DNA of 64,000 nucleotides from Bordetella sp. 02P26C-1 (GCF_009763255.1 NZ_WSJB01000004.1:124001-188000); one strand, 5' to 3'; shown: positions 31,501 through 42,137, numbered from the stretch's first letter. Translations and numbers: made by a program. The notes: generated by a model not told the origin, from the letters alone.

Positions 31501-31944
31501 TCAAATGAGCCTCTCTCGGCTACGGTCATCACACCGGCGCAGCAAGCTGACACCTCGAACACCTTCCCGGTGTCCGAGCCGGTCAAGGCCTTCCCTGCCA
31601 CCGACAGCGCCGCTACGGAGCAAGGTGCTGAGGTAGCGTCTCCTGCCGCGACCCCGGTCCCTGCAACGACCGAGGCATCGGCCGATAAAGCCGCCGCGCC
31701 CGCAGTCGTGACGCCAGGGGCCTCGCAGGACATCATCTTGCCCGGCACTGCTACCAAGCAGGACCTGCACGCCGTCGTGCAATCCGCCGGCCTGAAGTGG
31801 GTGGAAACGGACCCCGAGCGTCTGGCGCAAACGCAGCAGCGCATCGCCGCCGCGTCGACTCCGGTACGCCTGGGTCGCGAACGCAAGCCCGTGGCTCCCG
31901 TGGCGAACGTCACGTTGGTACAGGTAGAAACGCAGCGCCAATAA
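28543..31944 (+). CDS. rne: Ribonuclease E
   Basis: A 1133-residue endoribonuclease and scaffold of the RNA degradosome. The N-terminal half has the S1 domain (about residues 36-120), the 5'-sensor and the DNase I-like domain with metal ligands in [11 protein letters not shown] and VIDFIDMED. The zinc-link is CPRCNGTG. The C-terminal half is disordered, Arg-rich in places ([11 protein letters not shown]), then Ala/Pro/Thr-rich, and ends with a conserved betaproteobacterial segment ([20 protein letters not shown]). A perfect inverted repeat follows the stop and serves the convergent ydeP as well. Confidence 0.97.
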   Translation: MKRMLFNATHQEELRVAIVDGQKLIDLDIETAGREQRKGNIYKGVITRIEPGLEACFVNYGEDRHGFLPFKEVARSYFKEGVDVRSARIQDALREGQELIVQVEKEERGNKGAALTTFISLAGRYLVLMPNNPRGGGVSRRVEGEDRQELRDTMEQLQVPQGMSIIARTAGIGRSVEELQWDLSYLMQLWTAIDSAARDNAAPILIYLESSLVIRAIRDYFSPEIGEILIDTDEIADQATAFMSVVMPDNVQRVKRYRDDIPLFSRFQIEHQIETAYSRTVQLPSGGAVVIDHTEALVAVDVNSARSTRGADIEETALRTNLEAADEVARQLRLRDLGGLIVIDFIDMEDSKNQRAVEQRLRDALHFDRARVQMGKISRFGLMELSRQRLRPALNEGSHITCPRCNGTGVIRDAESSALHVLRLLQEEAMKENTAAVHAQVPVDVATYLLNEKRSDITKMEARLKVNLVLIPNKHLETPHHHLERLRHDDPRLEEVKTSFELADAPAEELTWAPRDQEVKARPEALVKGITPSQPAPVSPPTPVAQPAEAGFSLGGLIKRFISWISGTPATAPAPVKEETKRNGSARGNRRSDGQDRRGDRQGSDRNRQRRNGEARQTTETTEATEGQSRQQQRGNRRQDERSERPARAERDSNRVENDAAARNERDNQRNDRAPATDASVEESNRGPRSRRGRGRNRREDAQQQDLELNEQDATVVAAAGVAAPVGAATPQSVETVASVEPSRAAADVARSASADAEDTTQAVDSIDADDQSTENQGAEGTGDPERKRRRRRSRRGRRGQEDQVAQGSDDQTGEELTVDASPVQAVVSAEGQAPVAAPAQGDAAPAAVPAASESSSQTATTAPAVASAAPAAPASTPATDAPATPTAVETAAAARADSTHAAASTPAAASEADISAATAVAPEATTAPAVSVETGDKAPVATEERVQTATTDAATPETEQPANVQAGSDVTETSPAQEATQPAQGSNEPLSATVITPAQQADTSNTFPVSEPVKAFPATDSAATEQGAEVASPAATPVPATTEASADKAAAPAVVTPGASQDIILPGTATKQDLHAVVQSAGLKWVETDPERLAQTQQRIAAASTPVRLGRERKPVAPVANVTLVQVETQRQ

Positions 31945-31960
31945 ACGCAGCGTAAGCACC

Positions 31961-31994
31961 ATGACAAACGCCGGCAATTGCCGGCGTTTGTCAT
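31961..31994. terminator. Bidirectional terminator between rne and the YdeP gene
   Basis: A perfect 34-bp palindrome (17 + 17) with a G/C-rich centre and T-rich or A-rich shoulders (acaaac / gtttgt). It lies between convergent gene ends, 17 nt after the rne stop. Confidence 0.7.
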
Positions 31995-32019
31995 TGGGGG
32001 GGTCACTAGTGAGACTGCA

Positions 32020-34290
32020 TCAAGCTTCGGCTGACACTTTCCGGATCTGCACCGGAATCGACTTATAGCAGGGGATGCCACTGATCGGATCCTGGTAATC
32101 CAACGGGCACAAATTGTTGGCCTCAGGGAAATACGCCCCCACCGAGCCGGCGGCAATGTCATGGGCGATCGCCGTCAGCGACAGGCAACGATGCGTTTCA
32201 CCATTGAGCGCCGTGTTGATCTGGACACGTTGGCCATGTTCGATGCCCAGGCGTTGCATGTCCTGCGCATTCATAAAGAGCACATCGCGCCGTCCGAACA
32301 CCCCACGGTACCGATCGTCCATGCCGTAGATGGTGGTGTTGTACTGATCATGACTACGCAAGGTGGTGAGCTTGAGCGCATCGGGGTAGACGGGATCTTC
32401 ATCCAAGCCTTGGAATATCAGGAATTCCGCCTTGCCCGATGGCGTCTTCCACACGCGTTCGGTCGCGGGCAGAGACAGCCGGAAGCCACCCGGTTTACGG
32501 ATGCGAGCGTTGTAGTCGTGGAAATCAGGGTAGATTTTCTCGATCAAATCGCGGATGCGGTCGTAATCCTCGACGAGATGCGCCCATGGCACGCGGCTAT
32601 TGGGCAGCGCAGCTTGCGCAATCCCGGCGATGATGGCGGGTTCGGAACGCAGCCATTCGGAGGCGGGCGTGAGTTTGCCGCGCGAAGCGTGCACCATGGA
32701 CATCGAATCCTCGACCGTCACGGCTTGCGCGACGCCGCCCTGAATGTCGAGTTCGGTGCGGCCCAGTACCGGCAGGATATACACCTCTTTGCCAACCAGC
32801 AGATGCGAACGATTGAGTTTGGTGTTCAGGTGTACGGTCAGCTCCAGCCCGCGCATGGCCTGCCCGGCGCGTTCCGGATCGGGCATGGCGATGGCGAAAT
32901 TGCCCCCCAGACAGATCAGCACCTTGCTCTCGCCGCTGCTCATGGCGCGTAGCGTATTGACGGCATTGTGGCCGGGCTTGGCGGGCGGACGGAACCCAAA
33001 CGTCTGCTCGATGCGGTCGAACATGACCGGATCAATCAATTCGGTAATGCCGACGGTACGGTTACCTTGCACGTTCGAGTGGCCGCGCAAGGGGCAAATG
33101 CCCGCGCCCGGCTTGCCGATATTGCCTCGCATCAACAAGAGCGCGGTCGCCTGCTGAACGTTGTGCGCACCGGTGCTGTGCTGCGTCAGGCCCATTCCAT
33201 AGGTCAGGATCACGCGATTCGCCTGGGCGTAAATGCCGGCGATTTCCTGAAGCTGATCGCGGGTCAAACCGCTATGACGTTCGATCTCTTCCCAGGAGGT
33301 GGCTTCCAGATCCGCGCGGAACGCGTCAAAGCCATGCGTATGCTGGGCGATGAATTCGTGGTCCAAGATACCCGGCTGCGCGGCATCGCGTTCGACCAGC
33401 GCCTTCATGATGCCTTTGAACGCCGCGGCATCGCCGCCGACTTTCACCTGATAGTAGTTCGAGGCGATACGCGTCGAGCTGAGACTACCCATTTCGATGG
33501 GGTCTTGCGGATCGGCAAAACGCTCCAGCGACCGCTCGCGCAGCGGATTGAGCACCACAATCGGCACACCGCGACGCGCACAGTCATGCAGCGGACCCAT
33601 CATGCGGGGGTGATTGGTGCCGGGGTTATGACCCACACTGATGATTAGATCGCATTGATCGAAATCGTCCAGCGAGACACTGCCCTTGCCCTGGCCGATG
33701 ACTTTCGGCAGGCCGACGCTGGTCGGCTCATGGCACATATTGGAGCAGTCGGCGAAGTTGTTGCTGCCGTACTCGCGTCCGAAGATACTGAACAGAAACG
33801 ACGCCTCATTCGACGCGCGGCCAGAGGTGTAGAGTTCGACCCCCGATTTATCGGTCTGAGCCTGTAAGACGTGGCCGATCCTTGCGAATGCCTCGTTCCA
33901 GGACACCGGCACGTATTTATCCGTGGCGGCATCGTAGCGCATCGGATGCGTCAGACGCCCGGCGTTTTCCAGATCGTGATCGCTCCAGGTCAGCAGCTCG
34001 GTGACCGTATGCTGCGCAAAGAACTCAGGGCCGACACGGCGCTTGGTCGCTTCCCAGGTCACAGCCTTGGCGCCGTTCTCACAGAACTGGAATGTGGACT
34101 GGCTATGCTTGTCCGGCCACGCACAGCCGGGGCAATCGAAGCCCTCGGGCTGGTTGGTCTGCAACAGCAGCTTGGGCGCCTTGCCGGCACTCATTTGTTC
34201 AGCGATGGCGACGGCCGTCGCCTTCAAGGCTCCCCAACCGCCAGCGGGCATGTGGTAGGAGCGGATACCGCTCAGGTCGCGTTCAGTCAT
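32020..34290 (-). CDS. FdhF/YdeP family molybdopterin oxidoreductase
   Basis: A 756-residue bis-molybdopterin oxidoreductase closely resembling E. coli YdeP, a protein linked to acid resistance; the physiological substrate is not known. Shared motifs are GFDCPGCAWPD, CENGAKA, NNFADCSNMCHEPTSVGL, GHNPGTNHPRM and the C-terminal TTIYGMDDRYRGVFG. It is cytosolic with no Tat signal. No fdhD or cofactor genes lie beside it. A short intergenic stretch without features precedes pagL. Confidence 0.9.
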   Translation of the reverse strand: MTERDLSGIRSYHMPAGGWGALKATAVAIAEQMSAGKAPKLLLQTNQPEGFDCPGCAWPDKHSQSTFQFCENGAKAVTWEATKRRVGPEFFAQHTVTELLTWSDHDLENAGRLTHPMRYDAATDKYVPVSWNEAFARIGHVLQAQTDKSGVELYTSGRASNEASFLFSIFGREYGSNNFADCSNMCHEPTSVGLPKVIGQGKGSVSLDDFDQCDLIISVGHNPGTNHPRMMGPLHDCARRGVPIVVLNPLRERSLERFADPQDPIEMGSLSSTRIASNYYQVKVGGDAAAFKGIMKALVERDAAQPGILDHEFIAQHTHGFDAFRADLEATSWEEIERHSGLTRDQLQEIAGIYAQANRVILTYGMGLTQHSTGAHNVQQATALLLMRGNIGKPGAGICPLRGHSNVQGNRTVGITELIDPVMFDRIEQTFGFRPPAKPGHNAVNTLRAMSSGESKVLICLGGNFAIAMPDPERAGQAMRGLELTVHLNTKLNRSHLLVGKEVYILPVLGRTELDIQGGVAQAVTVEDSMSMVHASRGKLTPASEWLRSEPAIIAGIAQAALPNSRVPWAHLVEDYDRIRDLIEKIYPDFHDYNARIRKPGGFRLSLPATERVWKTPSGKAEFLIFQGLDEDPVYPDALKLTTLRSHDQYNTTIYGMDDRYRGVFGRRDVLFMNAQDMQRLGIEHGQRVQINTALNGETHRCLSLTAIAHDIAAGSVGAYFPEANNLCPLDYQDPISGIPCYKSIPVQIRKVSAEA

Positions 34291-34497
34291 AGCAGGTTCT
34301 GGTGAAGGTTAATGCGGTTGATTAACGGACGCCAGGCGCCTCGCCATGAGACGCACCTCGGCCCTTCGGTAAATAAGCAGGCGACTCCGGTTTTTGCCTC
34401 ACGCAAGACATCCTGCGAGGAATCGCTCCTTTCTCAATGCATCATAACTGCTTACGAAAGGTTACGGCTGCAATTTCGATCACCTAGCCATCCGAAT

Positions 34498-34524
34498 ACA
34501 AAAAACCCGGCACGAAGCCGGGTT
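34498..34524 (-). terminator. Terminator after pagL
   Basis: An 8-bp stem (34504-34511 with 34517-34524, loop acgaa) followed on the minus strand by UUUUUUG. It lies 60 nt after the pagL stop. The remaining roughly 200 nt up to the YdeP start hold nothing further that I recognise. Confidence 0.8.
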
Positions 34525-34584
34525 GATTCACAGGCGGTGTTGCGTCGCGTCGTTGCGTAGGCCTTACCGCCCACGCACCGGTGC

Positions 34585-35127
34585 TTAAAACTGATAGGTA
34601 TAGGTCAGCTGAACAACGTCCAAGCCAGGATTGGGGCGTTTGATGCCGGCATTCGAATAATGCGAATAACGCAGCCCGAAGCGATTGTTCGGCGTGGCAA
34701 GAAAGCCCAGGCCGATGTGATCGCCAAACTGGAAAGCCGTGCTGATATTCTCGTCGGCGAATCGCGTGCGAGTAAATGCCGTCGCACCAATACCGGCTTC
34801 CACATAGAAGCGCTCGCCCATCCACCAGCGGAACATCGGGATGGCGTTGAATTGCCAGACGTTGCTGGGGCTGCGCGAGCCGTTCGCCTTCCAATAGGCC
34901 GCACCGAATTCGCCGTTCAGATCAATGTGACCCCAATTGCTGTCGAATCGGTATAGCTCGATGGACGGCGTCTCATACACCAGCTCCGTGCGCGAATAAT
35001 GATCGCCCACGCCATAGTGCAAGCCAATGCCGCCCTGCGGTTCATGTGCCTGTGCGGAGAATGCCAGACCAGCCAACGATACAGCGGCCACGGCCGTGCG
35101 GAAGTTATTGTTCTTGAAGTTCAGCAT
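34585..35127 (-). CDS. pagL: Lipid A 3-O-deacylase PagL
   Basis: A 180-residue outer-membrane beta-barrel enzyme that removes the 3-linked acyl chain from lipid A, as shown for Bordetella bronchiseptica and Pseudomonas PagL. A signal peptide ends at AQA (about 27). The catalytic pair is in RYSHYSNAGI (His and Ser), followed by the conserved PNPGLD; FGDHIGLGF precedes it. The protein ends in aromatic Phe (TYTYQF), typical for outer-membrane barrels. It stands alone between accD and a terminator, with its own ribosome site. Confidence 0.92.
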   Translation of the reverse strand: MLNFKNNNFRTAVAAVSLAGLAFSAQAHEPQGGIGLHYGVGDHYSRTELVYETPSIELYRFDSNWGHIDLNGEFGAAYWKANGSRSPSNVWQFNAIPMFRWWMGERFYVEAGIGATAFTRTRFADENISTAFQFGDHIGLGFLATPNNRFGLRYSHYSNAGIKRPNPGLDVVQLTYTYQF

Positions 35128-35246
35128 GAAGACTCCTAATTGGGTGCTTGGAGTAACTTATCAGAAATTCGAAGCTCCGCCCGCAGCTTGTGTGGGCGGG
35201 ACAACACTTACGTAAAATTCAGCACTTGTCCCAATAGGCAAACACC

Positions 35247-36125
35247 TCAGGCCGCAGCCACCACATCCGCCGGCTGGTCGGTCAACAGGGCGAGCAGACG
35301 CGCGATTTCCTCGCGCAACTGGCGACGGTCGACCACCATATCGATGGCGCCCTTCTGCAACAGGAACTCCGCGCGCTGGAAGCCCTCGGGGAGTTTTTCT
35401 CGCACGGTCTGTTCGATCACGCGCGGACCGGCAAAGCCGATCAAGGCCTTCGGTTCCGCGATCACCACATCGCCCATGAAGGCGAAGCTGGCCGATACAC
35501 CCCCCATGGTGGGGTCCGTCAGAACGCTGATGAACGGCAAGCCAGCCGCCGACAGACGCGTGAGCATGGCGTTGGTCTTGGCCATCTGCATCAGCGACAG
35601 CAAGCTTTCCTGCATACGTGCGCCACCCGAGGCGGCCACGCAGACAAACGGTGTCTTGTTATCCAGAGCCGCTTGCGCGCCACGGGCGAATCGCTCGCCC
35701 ACGACCGAACCCATCGAACCGCCCATGAATTCGAATTCGAAGCATGCAACCACGGCCGGGACGCCACGGATGCTGCCGCTCATGACCACCAGCGCATCGG
35801 TTTCGCCGGTGTGCTTGATCGCCTCGGCGACACGCTCCGGATATTTGCGCGTGTCCTTGAACTTCAGCGAATCGACTGAACGGGTGTTCTGGCCGATCTC
35901 GACGCGTCCTTCGACATCGAGCAGCGAGTCCAGGCGCGCGCGCGAACCGATACGCATGTGATGGTCGCATTTGGGACACACATGCAGGTTCGCGGCGAGG
36001 TCCTCGCTATACAGCACCGATTCGCACGACGGGCATTTCACCCACAAGCCCTCGGGCACGCGGCGGGCGTTGTTCTCGTTGGACTTGTTGATGCGTGGCG
36101 GCAGGAGTTTATCAATCCAGCTCAT
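35247..36125 (-). CDS. accD: Acetyl-CoA carboxylase carboxyltransferase subunit beta
   Basis: A 292-residue subunit that carboxylates acetyl-CoA to malonyl-CoA together with AccA. The N-terminal zinc ribbon has four Cys (CPSCESVL, then CPKCDHHM). The carboxyltransferase fold follows with SGGARMQES and [13 protein letters not shown]. It lies 33 nt after trpA, and trpA-accD is a common pairing. A G/C stem at 35177-35199 after the stop may act as a weak terminator. Confidence 0.96.
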   Translation of the reverse strand: MSWIDKLLPPRINKSNENNARRVPEGLWVKCPSCESVLYSEDLAANLHVCPKCDHHMRIGSRARLDSLLDVEGRVEIGQNTRSVDSLKFKDTRKYPERVAEAIKHTGETDALVVMSGSIRGVPAVVACFEFEFMGGSMGSVVGERFARGAQAALDNKTPFVCVAASGGARMQESLLSLMQMAKTNAMLTRLSAAGLPFISVLTDPTMGGVSASFAFMGDVVIAEPKALIGFAGPRVIEQTVREKLPEGFQRAEFLLQKGAIDMVVDRRQLREEIARLLALLTDQPADVVAAA

Positions 36126-36158
36126 TGTCTTTTTCCATGAAGAAACCGCGCTCAGGCC

Positions 36159-37019
36159 TCAGGCCGTGACGGGGTTTCGTTTGACTTGATCGAGTGCCTG
36201 ACGGATGCCGGCCAGCCATTGGCCAGCCGCGGCGATGGCGGTCTCGGACTGTTGGCCGGCAGGCGCGGTCGCGGCCGCCAGCTCCAGGGTTTCGATGAGT
36301 TTGGTGCCGATCACGACCGCATCGGCGCAACCCGCGATACGCTGAGCGCTCTTGGCATCGCGAATGCCAAAGCCCACGCCCACGGGCACGCTGACGTGGC
36401 GTTTAATCAAGGCCACGCGCTGAGCCACATCGTCGGTGTTCAAACTGCCAGCACCGGTCACACCCTTGAGCGACACATAGTAAACATAGCCGCGCGCAAC
36501 ACGCGAGACGGCCTGTATACGGTCCTCGGTAGAGGTAGGCGCCAAGAGGAAGATGGGCGCAATCCCGCAGGCTTCCAATTGACCCGCGAAGGTATCGACT
36601 TCCTCGGGCGGATAGTCGACCACGAGCACACCGTCCACCCCGGCCGCTTGTGCGGCGCTGGCAAAGGCCTGTTGTCCCATGCGTTCGATCGGGTTCGCAT
36701 AGCCCATGAGCACCACAGGCGTATCCGTGTCGGTTTTGCGAAATTCCGCGACGAGTTCGAGCACGCGGGGCAGGCCCACGCCCTGGGCGATTGCACGCTC
36801 GGCGGCGCGCTGAATCACCGGGCCATCCGCCATGGGATCGGAAAACGGCACGCCCAGCTCGATGATGTCGGCGCCGGCTTGCGTCAGCGCGTGCATGAGC
36901 GGCACGGTAGCCGCGGGCGACGGATCACCGGCGGCGATGTAGGGAATCAGCGCTGCCGACCGGCCGGATTCGGCGACTCGGGAGAACGCGGCTGCGATAC
37001 GGTCGATTCGGGTAGTCAT
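36159..37019 (-). CDS. trpA: Tryptophan synthase alpha chain
   Basis: A 286-residue TIM-barrel enzyme that splits indole-3-glycerol phosphate into indole and glyceraldehyde-3-phosphate, passing indole to Trp[18 protein letters not shown] carries the catalytic Glu; the Asp is in VLVVDYP. I start at MTTRID (37019), 4 nt after the trpB stop; in-frame codons further up lie in trpB. Confidence 0.97.
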   Translation of the reverse strand: MTTRIDRIAAAFSRVAESGRSAALIPYIAAGDPSPAATVPLMHALTQAGADIIELGVPFSDPMADGPVIQRAAERAIAQGVGLPRVLELVAEFRKTDTDTPVVLMGYANPIERMGQQAFASAAQAAGVDGVLVVDYPPEEVDTFAGQLEACGIAPIFLLAPTSTEDRIQAVSRVARGYVYYVSLKGVTGAGSLNTDDVAQRVALIKRHVSVPVGVGFGIRDAKSAQRIAGCADAVVIGTKLIETLELAAATAPAGQQSETAIAAAGQWLAGIRQALDQVKRNPVTA

Positions 37020-37023
37020 GGTG

Positions 37024-38223
37024 TCACAGTTGAATGCCCGCGCGCTCGGCGACGGTGTGCATGTCTTTGTCGCCACGGCCCGACAAGTTGACCAGAATGA
37101 TTTTGTCCTTGGGCAGCGTGGGCGCCATTTTGACGGCTTGGGCGATGGCGTGCGAGGACTCCAGCGCAGGCATGATGCCCTCGATGCGGCAGCAATCGTG
37201 AAAGGCCGCCAGGGCCTCGTCGTCGCTGATGCCCACGTATTCGGCGCGGCCGCTGTCTTTCAGCCAGGCGTGCTCGGGACCGACGCCGGGATAATCCAGG
37301 CCTGCGGAAACCGAATGGGTATCCATCACCTGGCCGTCAGCGTTCTGGATGATGTAGGTACGATTGCCATGCAGCACGCCGACCTGACCTGCCGCCAAAG
37401 ACGCGGCATGACGGCCGGTTTCCATTCCCTCGCCCGCCGCCTCGACACCGATCAGCTTGACGTCTTCGTAGGGTATGTAGGGATGGAAAATACCCATTGC
37501 GTTCGAACCTCCGCCCACCGCCGCCACCACGTAATCGGGCTGACGGCCGGCATCGCGCGGCATCTGTTCAATGCACTCGTTACCAATGACGGTCTGGAAG
37601 TCGCGCACCATGCGGGGATAGGGATCGGGACCCGCCACCGTGCCGATGATGTAGAAGGTGTTCTCGATGTTGGTGACCCAGTCACGCATCGCTTCGTTCA
37701 GCGCGTCTTTCAATGTGCGCGAACCCGACTCGACAGGCACCACGGTCGCGCCCAGCAGTTTCATGCGATAGACATTGGAGGCCTGACGGCGGACATCTTC
37801 ACTGCCCATGTAGACCACGCATTCCATGCCATAGCGCGCTGCCACGGTCGCCGTGGCCACGCCGTGCTGGCCGGCGCCCGTCTCGGCGATCACGCGCGGC
37901 TTGCCCATGTGACGGGCGAGCAAGGCCTGACCAATACAGTTATTGACCTTGTGCGCGCCCGTGTGATTGAGGTCCTCGCGCTTGAACCAGATCTGCGCGC
38001 CACCCAGCTCGCGCGACCAGCGCTCGGCATGATAGACAGGGCTGGGACGGCCAACGAAGTGCCGCAGCTCGTAGTTGAACTTCTCGATGAACGCGGGATC
38101 CACGCGGCATTGCTCATAGGCCGCGCGCAGCTCATCCAAGGCATGGATCAGCGTTTCCGCGACGAACACGCCACCGTAGGGACCAAAATGGCCCTTGGCA
38201 TCCGGAAGGTCGTAAAAATTCAC
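37024..38223 (-). CDS. trpB: Tryptophan synthase beta chain
   Basis: A 399-residue PLP enzyme that joins indole and serine. The PLP lysine is in [10 protein letters not shown], and [10 protein letters not shown] binds the phosphate. Start choice: the GTG at 38223 (VNFYDLP) is preceded by AGGAG and matches family N-termini; the frame is open further up but with no homology. trpF, which usually precedes trpB in this group, is not here; argE is next upstream, on the same strand. Confidence 0.96.
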   Translation of the reverse strand: MNFYDLPDAKGHFGPYGGVFVAETLIHALDELRAAYEQCRVDPAFIEKFNYELRHFVGRPSPVYHAERWSRELGGAQIWFKREDLNHTGAHKVNNCIGQALLARHMGKPRVIAETGAGQHGVATATVAARYGMECVVYMGSEDVRRQASNVYRMKLLGATVVPVESGSRTLKDALNEAMRDWVTNIENTFYIIGTVAGPDPYPRMVRDFQTVIGNECIEQMPRDAGRQPDYVVAAVGGGSNAMGIFHPYIPYEDVKLIGVEAAGEGMETGRHAASLAAGQVGVLHGNRTYIIQNADGQVMDTHSVSAGLDYPGVGPEHAWLKDSGRAEYVGISDDEALAAFHDCCRIEGIMPALESSHAIAQAVKMAPTLPKDKIILVNLSGRGDKDMHTVAERAGIQL

Positions 38224-38367
38224 CTGGTATCTCCTGGGCGGTAGACAGACGACACATTCGCCCGTGTACCCGCTTCGCAACCGATCATTTTACCCGAGGG
38301 CGGGATCCGGCCGGCAAACCTGGGGTTTTAACAGGCGACGGACATGCCGCGCCATATCTCGCCGCCC

Positions 38368-38394
38368 AAAACCCGCGTCGTCGAACGCGGGGTT
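38368..38394 (-). terminator. Probable terminator after argE
   Basis: A stem formed by 38370-38377 and 38386-38394 with one bulged base, followed on the minus strand by UUUU. It lies about 45 nt after the argE stop, in the 213-nt gap before trpB. Confidence 0.5.
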
Positions 38395-38436
38395 GAGGCG
38401 CCCTGCACGGCCCTTTGGGTTGCCCGCGACGACCAA

Positions 38437-39591
38437 TCAGGCCAGGGATTGACCCAAGCGGCGCAAAAAGCGCTCGCAGGATGCCAACTGATCCAGGGCC
38501 ACGAACTCGTCCGGCCGATGCGCATTATCGATGTGGCCCGGCCCGCAGACCACGGTGGGGACGCCGAGCGCCTGGAACAGGCCGGCTTCGGTGCCATACG
38601 CCACCTTGCGGGTGGTGCGGTCCTCGGTAAGCGCGCGCACCAATTGGGTAATCGCCGCCGCTTCGGACGCATCCAGGCCAGGAGCCTGCGCGCCCACTCG
38701 AATGTCGATTTGAGCGTCTTCGTACTCCGCGCGCATGGCGGGCAGCAGCGTTCCCTGAATATAGTTTTCGATCTCGGCCTGGATCGCATCGGCGGGCGTG
38801 CCCGGCAGATTGCGGAACTCATACGAGAACTCGCAGCGATCCGGAATGGTATTGACCGCGATACCGCCCTGGATCAGGTTCGTCGTCAGGGTCGAATAGG
38901 GAACGTCGTAGAACTCGTCGTAAGGGCCATTCGCCTTGAAGGCATCGGCTACATCCCGGATGCGGCAAATCAGGCGCGCGGCGTATTCGATTGCGTTGCA
39001 GCCCCGCGGAGTCAGCGAAGAATGCGAGGCTTTGCCCTGCACGCAGCAGCGATAGAGGTTAATGCCTTTGTGCGCCACCACGACCTGCATGCCCGTGGGT
39101 TCGCCCACCACGCAGCCATCGGGGCGGATGCCGCGATCGCGCAGCTCGGCCAGCATGACGGGCGCGCCGACGCAGCCGACTTCCTCATCATAGGAAAACG
39201 CCAGATGAATGGGCTTTTTGCGTGGCATGGCCAGAAACTCGGGCACGAGCGCAAGCGAGGCGGCAATAAAGCCTTTCATGTCGCAGGTGCCACGGCCATA
39301 CAGACGCCCGTCGGATTCCGTCAGCACGAACGGATCGGTAGACCATTTCTGCCCATCCACAGGCACCACATCGGTATGCCCGGATAGCACGATGCCACCT
39401 TGCTCGCCACCATCGCTGGCCGGCAGAGTCGCAAAAAGATTGGCCTTGCTGCCATCATCGTTATGGGCCAGCCAGGCTTGTATCCCTTGCGATTTGAGGT
39501 GATCCCTGACGGTTTCGATCAAACCGAGATTCGAATTCCGGCTGGTCGTGTCAAACCCCACCAAGGTTTCAAGCCAAGTGCGCGTGTCCAT
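38437..39591 (-). CDS. argE: Acetylornithine deacetylase
   Basis: A 384-residue M20-family metallo-hydrolase that releases ornithine in arginine synthesis. The first metal His is in LSGHTDVVP, the bridging Asp in GRGTCDMKG, the catalytic Glu pair in SYDEEVGC, and the last His in CGPGHIDNAHRPDE. Length is normal. Other M20 deacylases share the fold, but the N-terminal and central segments fit ArgE. Confidence 0.9.
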   Translation of the reverse strand: MDTRTWLETLVGFDTTSRNSNLGLIETVRDHLKSQGIQAWLAHNDDGSKANLFATLPASDGGEQGGIVLSGHTDVVPVDGQKWSTDPFVLTESDGRLYGRGTCDMKGFIAASLALVPEFLAMPRKKPIHLAFSYDEEVGCVGAPVMLAELRDRGIRPDGCVVGEPTGMQVVVAHKGINLYRCCVQGKASHSSLTPRGCNAIEYAARLICRIRDVADAFKANGPYDEFYDVPYSTLTTNLIQGGIAVNTIPDRCEFSYEFRNLPGTPADAIQAEIENYIQGTLLPAMRAEYEDAQIDIRVGAQAPGLDASEAAAITQLVRALTEDRTTRKVAYGTEAGLFQALGVPTVVCGPGHIDNAHRPDEFVALDQLASCERFLRRLGQSLA

Positions 39592-39684
39592 GCGATGGTC
39601 CTCTACATATAAAACATGAGTTTAGGCGAGATTCGCGGCTCACCGAATGGGGAGTATCCAGGTGGCCAATAGAGGCAGCCGTCA

Positions 39685-42024
39685 TCATCCCCGCACAGCA
39701 GAGGTCACGCCGGGCACTTCGGCCAGCGCCGACAGCGCCTTGGTCAGCGAATCGCCACCGCGCACCTCGACCGTGAAGATCATATGGGCCAGCGACTGGC
39801 GGCTCTGCGTATTCACCCCCACCACATTAAGCCGTTGACGCGCGAAGACTTCGGACAAATCGCGCAGCAGGCCGGAGCGATCCTGCGCATGTACGCTGAT
39901 GTCCACGGGATAGAACGTGTCGGAGGTATCCCCCCAGGCCACGTCGATGATCCGTTCGGGCTCGCGCGCCGCCAGCGCCTTGTAACTATGGCAGTTCGTG
40001 CGGTGTATCGAGACCCCGCGCCCACGCGTGACAAAGCCGGCAATCTCATCCGGCGGCGCGGGACGGCAGCAGCGCGCGAGTTGCGTCAACAGCGACCCCA
40101 CGCCCACGACCAGCACGCCGCTCTTGCCACTGCGTGCCGCGCTCTCGGCGCTGTGCGCGTTAGCCAAGTCGGCGGCTTCGGGCTCGGGCTCCGGCACGGG
40201 CTGCTGAAAAACAGCATCGATCTGCCGCAGGCTGAATTCATCCTTGGCCACCGCCACGTACAAGTCATCGGCGCGCGCAAAGCCCAGCGACTGCGCCAGC
40301 TGTTCGAGGTTGACCGCCGTTTTGCCCAAACGCTGCAGTTCTTTTTCGACCATGGACTGGCCGGTGTTGATGCGCTGCTGCAGTTCGATGGCGTTGAACC
40401 ACATACGCACCTTGGCGCGTGCGCGAGGGCTGGCGAGAAAGCCCAGTTGCGGGTTTAACCAGTCGCGCGAGGGGCTGCCCGCCTTGGCGGCGATGATTTC
40501 GACGGTCTGCCCCGTCGAAAGCTTGGTCTGCAAGGGCACCATCTGCCCATCCACGCGCGCGCCGCGGCAGCGATGCCCCAGATCGGTGTGCAGGTGATAG
40601 GCAAAATCGACCGGCGTTGCGCCCTCGGGCAGCTCGATGACCCGGGCCTGGGGGGTCAACACATAAATCCGGTTGCTGGACTGCGCTATCGGTTGTGCCG
40701 TGCGACGGCGACCGCGCGTGGCTGGCGCGTTTGGCGAGCCACCCTCGCTCGCGCCTGCACTGCCCGTCGTCGCGTTACCGCCGGACTCGTCGCCTTGTCC
40801 CTCCGCGGCGTTGCCGGTGCCTGTGGGGGCATCGCCAGCCTCGATCTCCGAATTCCAAGCCAGCAACTGACGCATCCAGGACAACTGCCGATCGTAGTCG
40901 CTGGAGGCCTCTACCTGGCCGCCCTTGGCGCCCGCCTCTTTATAACGCCAGTGGGCCGCCATCCCGTATTCGGCGAACTGGTGCATTTCCCGCGTACGGA
41001 TTTGAATCTCGAACTGGCGCCCGTCCTCGTCGGTCACGACGGTATGCAGCGAACGATAGCCGTTGGGTTTGGGCCGCGAGATATAGTCGTCGAACTCTTC
41101 CGAGTAAGGCGTCCACATATCGTGCACCATACCCAGCACGGTATAGCAGGCCCGGACATCGTCGACGATCACGCGCAGTGCACGCAGGTCGTACAACTGC
41201 GAGAATTCCAGGTTCTTGATGCGCATCTTGTTCCAGATGCTGTAGATATGTTTGGGCCGGCCGCTGACCTCGGCGGGAATGCCCGCCTGCGCCAAGGTCG
41301 TTTGCAACCGTTCGACGGCATGCGCGATAAAGGCTTCGCGCTCGACCCGCTTTTCCTCGAGCAGCTTGGCGATCTGCTTATAGCGATCCGGGTCCAGAAA
41401 GCGAAACGACAGATCCTCCATTTCCCACTTGACCTGCCAGATGCCCAGCCGGTTTGCCAGCGGGGCGTACAGATCCATGGTCTCGCGCGCGAATGCCGGC
41501 GAGCATGGCACCTTGGACGCCGCATGCCAGCGCAGCGTCTGCAGTCGCGACGCCAGGCGCATCAGCACAATGCGCAGATCCGCCGCCATCGCCAGCAGCA
41601 TCTTGCGCTGCATCTCTTTCTGATCGCCCGAGCCCGCCTCGCTGTCGCTGGCGTGACGCGCCATCAGCCCCAACCGCAACAGAGCGCGCGCGCCTTGCAC
41701 CAAGCGCGCGATCTCCGCGCCGAACTCGGCAGCCAGGGGATCATTACGCAAGGGCGGCGCCGGCGCCGACAAGTCCGCCGGCAGGGTCACCAGCAGTGCG
41801 GCGATCCGGGTAGCCGCGTCGGACTGAAGCCCGGCCAGTATCCGCACTACGCCAGCCGCATGATTAGCCAAGGGCTCACCCGACACCGCGAGCTGATCGC
41901 CATATTGCGGTAACGCCCAGGCGACCGCATCCGAGATGCGGGCAGCATCAGCAGGATCAAGACCGGCAGCGGCTAGCTGCTGCCATGCGTCGTCAAACGG
42001 CGAGAACGCATTCGTATCAGGCAT
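39685..42024 (-). CDS. relA: GTP pyrophosphokinase RelA
   Basis: A 779-residue (p)ppGpp synthetase that signals amino-acid starvation on the ribosome. The hydrolase domain is degenerate: no HD motif is found, so it should be synthetase only. The synthetase domain has GRPKHIYSIWNKM and EFDDYISRPKPNGY; EFDD marks RelA rather than SpoT. TGS (NRIYVLTP onward), a Cys-containing region (CCRPAPPDEI) and a C-terminal ACT domain follow. Between synthetase and TGS there is a low-complexity insertion of about 50 residues rich in Gly, Ser, Ala and Thr. I start at MPDTNAF (42024). Confidence 0.95.
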   Translation of the reverse strand: MPDTNAFSPFDDAWQQLAAAGLDPADAARISDAVAWALPQYGDQLAVSGEPLANHAAGVVRILAGLQSDAATRIAALLVTLPADLSAPAPPLRNDPLAAEFGAEIARLVQGARALLRLGLMARHASDSEAGSGDQKEMQRKMLLAMAADLRIVLMRLASRLQTLRWHAASKVPCSPAFARETMDLYAPLANRLGIWQVKWEMEDLSFRFLDPDRYKQIAKLLEEKRVEREAFIAHAVERLQTTLAQAGIPAEVSGRPKHIYSIWNKMRIKNLEFSQLYDLRALRVIVDDVRACYTVLGMVHDMWTPYSEEFDDYISRPKPNGYRSLHTVVTDEDGRQFEIQIRTREMHQFAEYGMAAHWRYKEAGAKGGQVEASSDYDRQLSWMRQLLAWNSEIEAGDAPTGTGNAAEGQGDESGGNATTGSAGASEGGSPNAPATRGRRRTAQPIAQSSNRIYVLTPQARVIELPEGATPVDFAYHLHTDLGHRCRGARVDGQMVPLQTKLSTGQTVEIIAAKAGSPSRDWLNPQLGFLASPRARAKVRMWFNAIELQQRINTGQSMVEKELQRLGKTAVNLEQLAQSLGFARADDLYVAVAKDEFSLRQIDAVFQQPVPEPEPEAADLANAHSAESAARSGKSGVLVVGVGSLLTQLARCCRPAPPDEIAGFVTRGRGVSIHRTNCHSYKALAAREPERIIDVAWGDTSDTFYPVDISVHAQDRSGLLRDLSEVFARQRLNVVGVNTQSRQSLAHMIFTVEVRGGDSLTKALSALAEVPGVTSAVRG

Positions 42025-42137
42025 CACGGATATCGCAATTGAGATGGGCGCAACGTGCCCAAAATTTTTCCTACACTCTACACTAAGCGGCAAGCGTGTC
42101 GAGGTGTACGCACGCAATCATTAAGGATTTGCGAATC

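Noticed and set aside
37018-38244. A 408-codon open frame opposite trpB
   Set aside because: Shadow of trpB with a composition typical of antisense frames.
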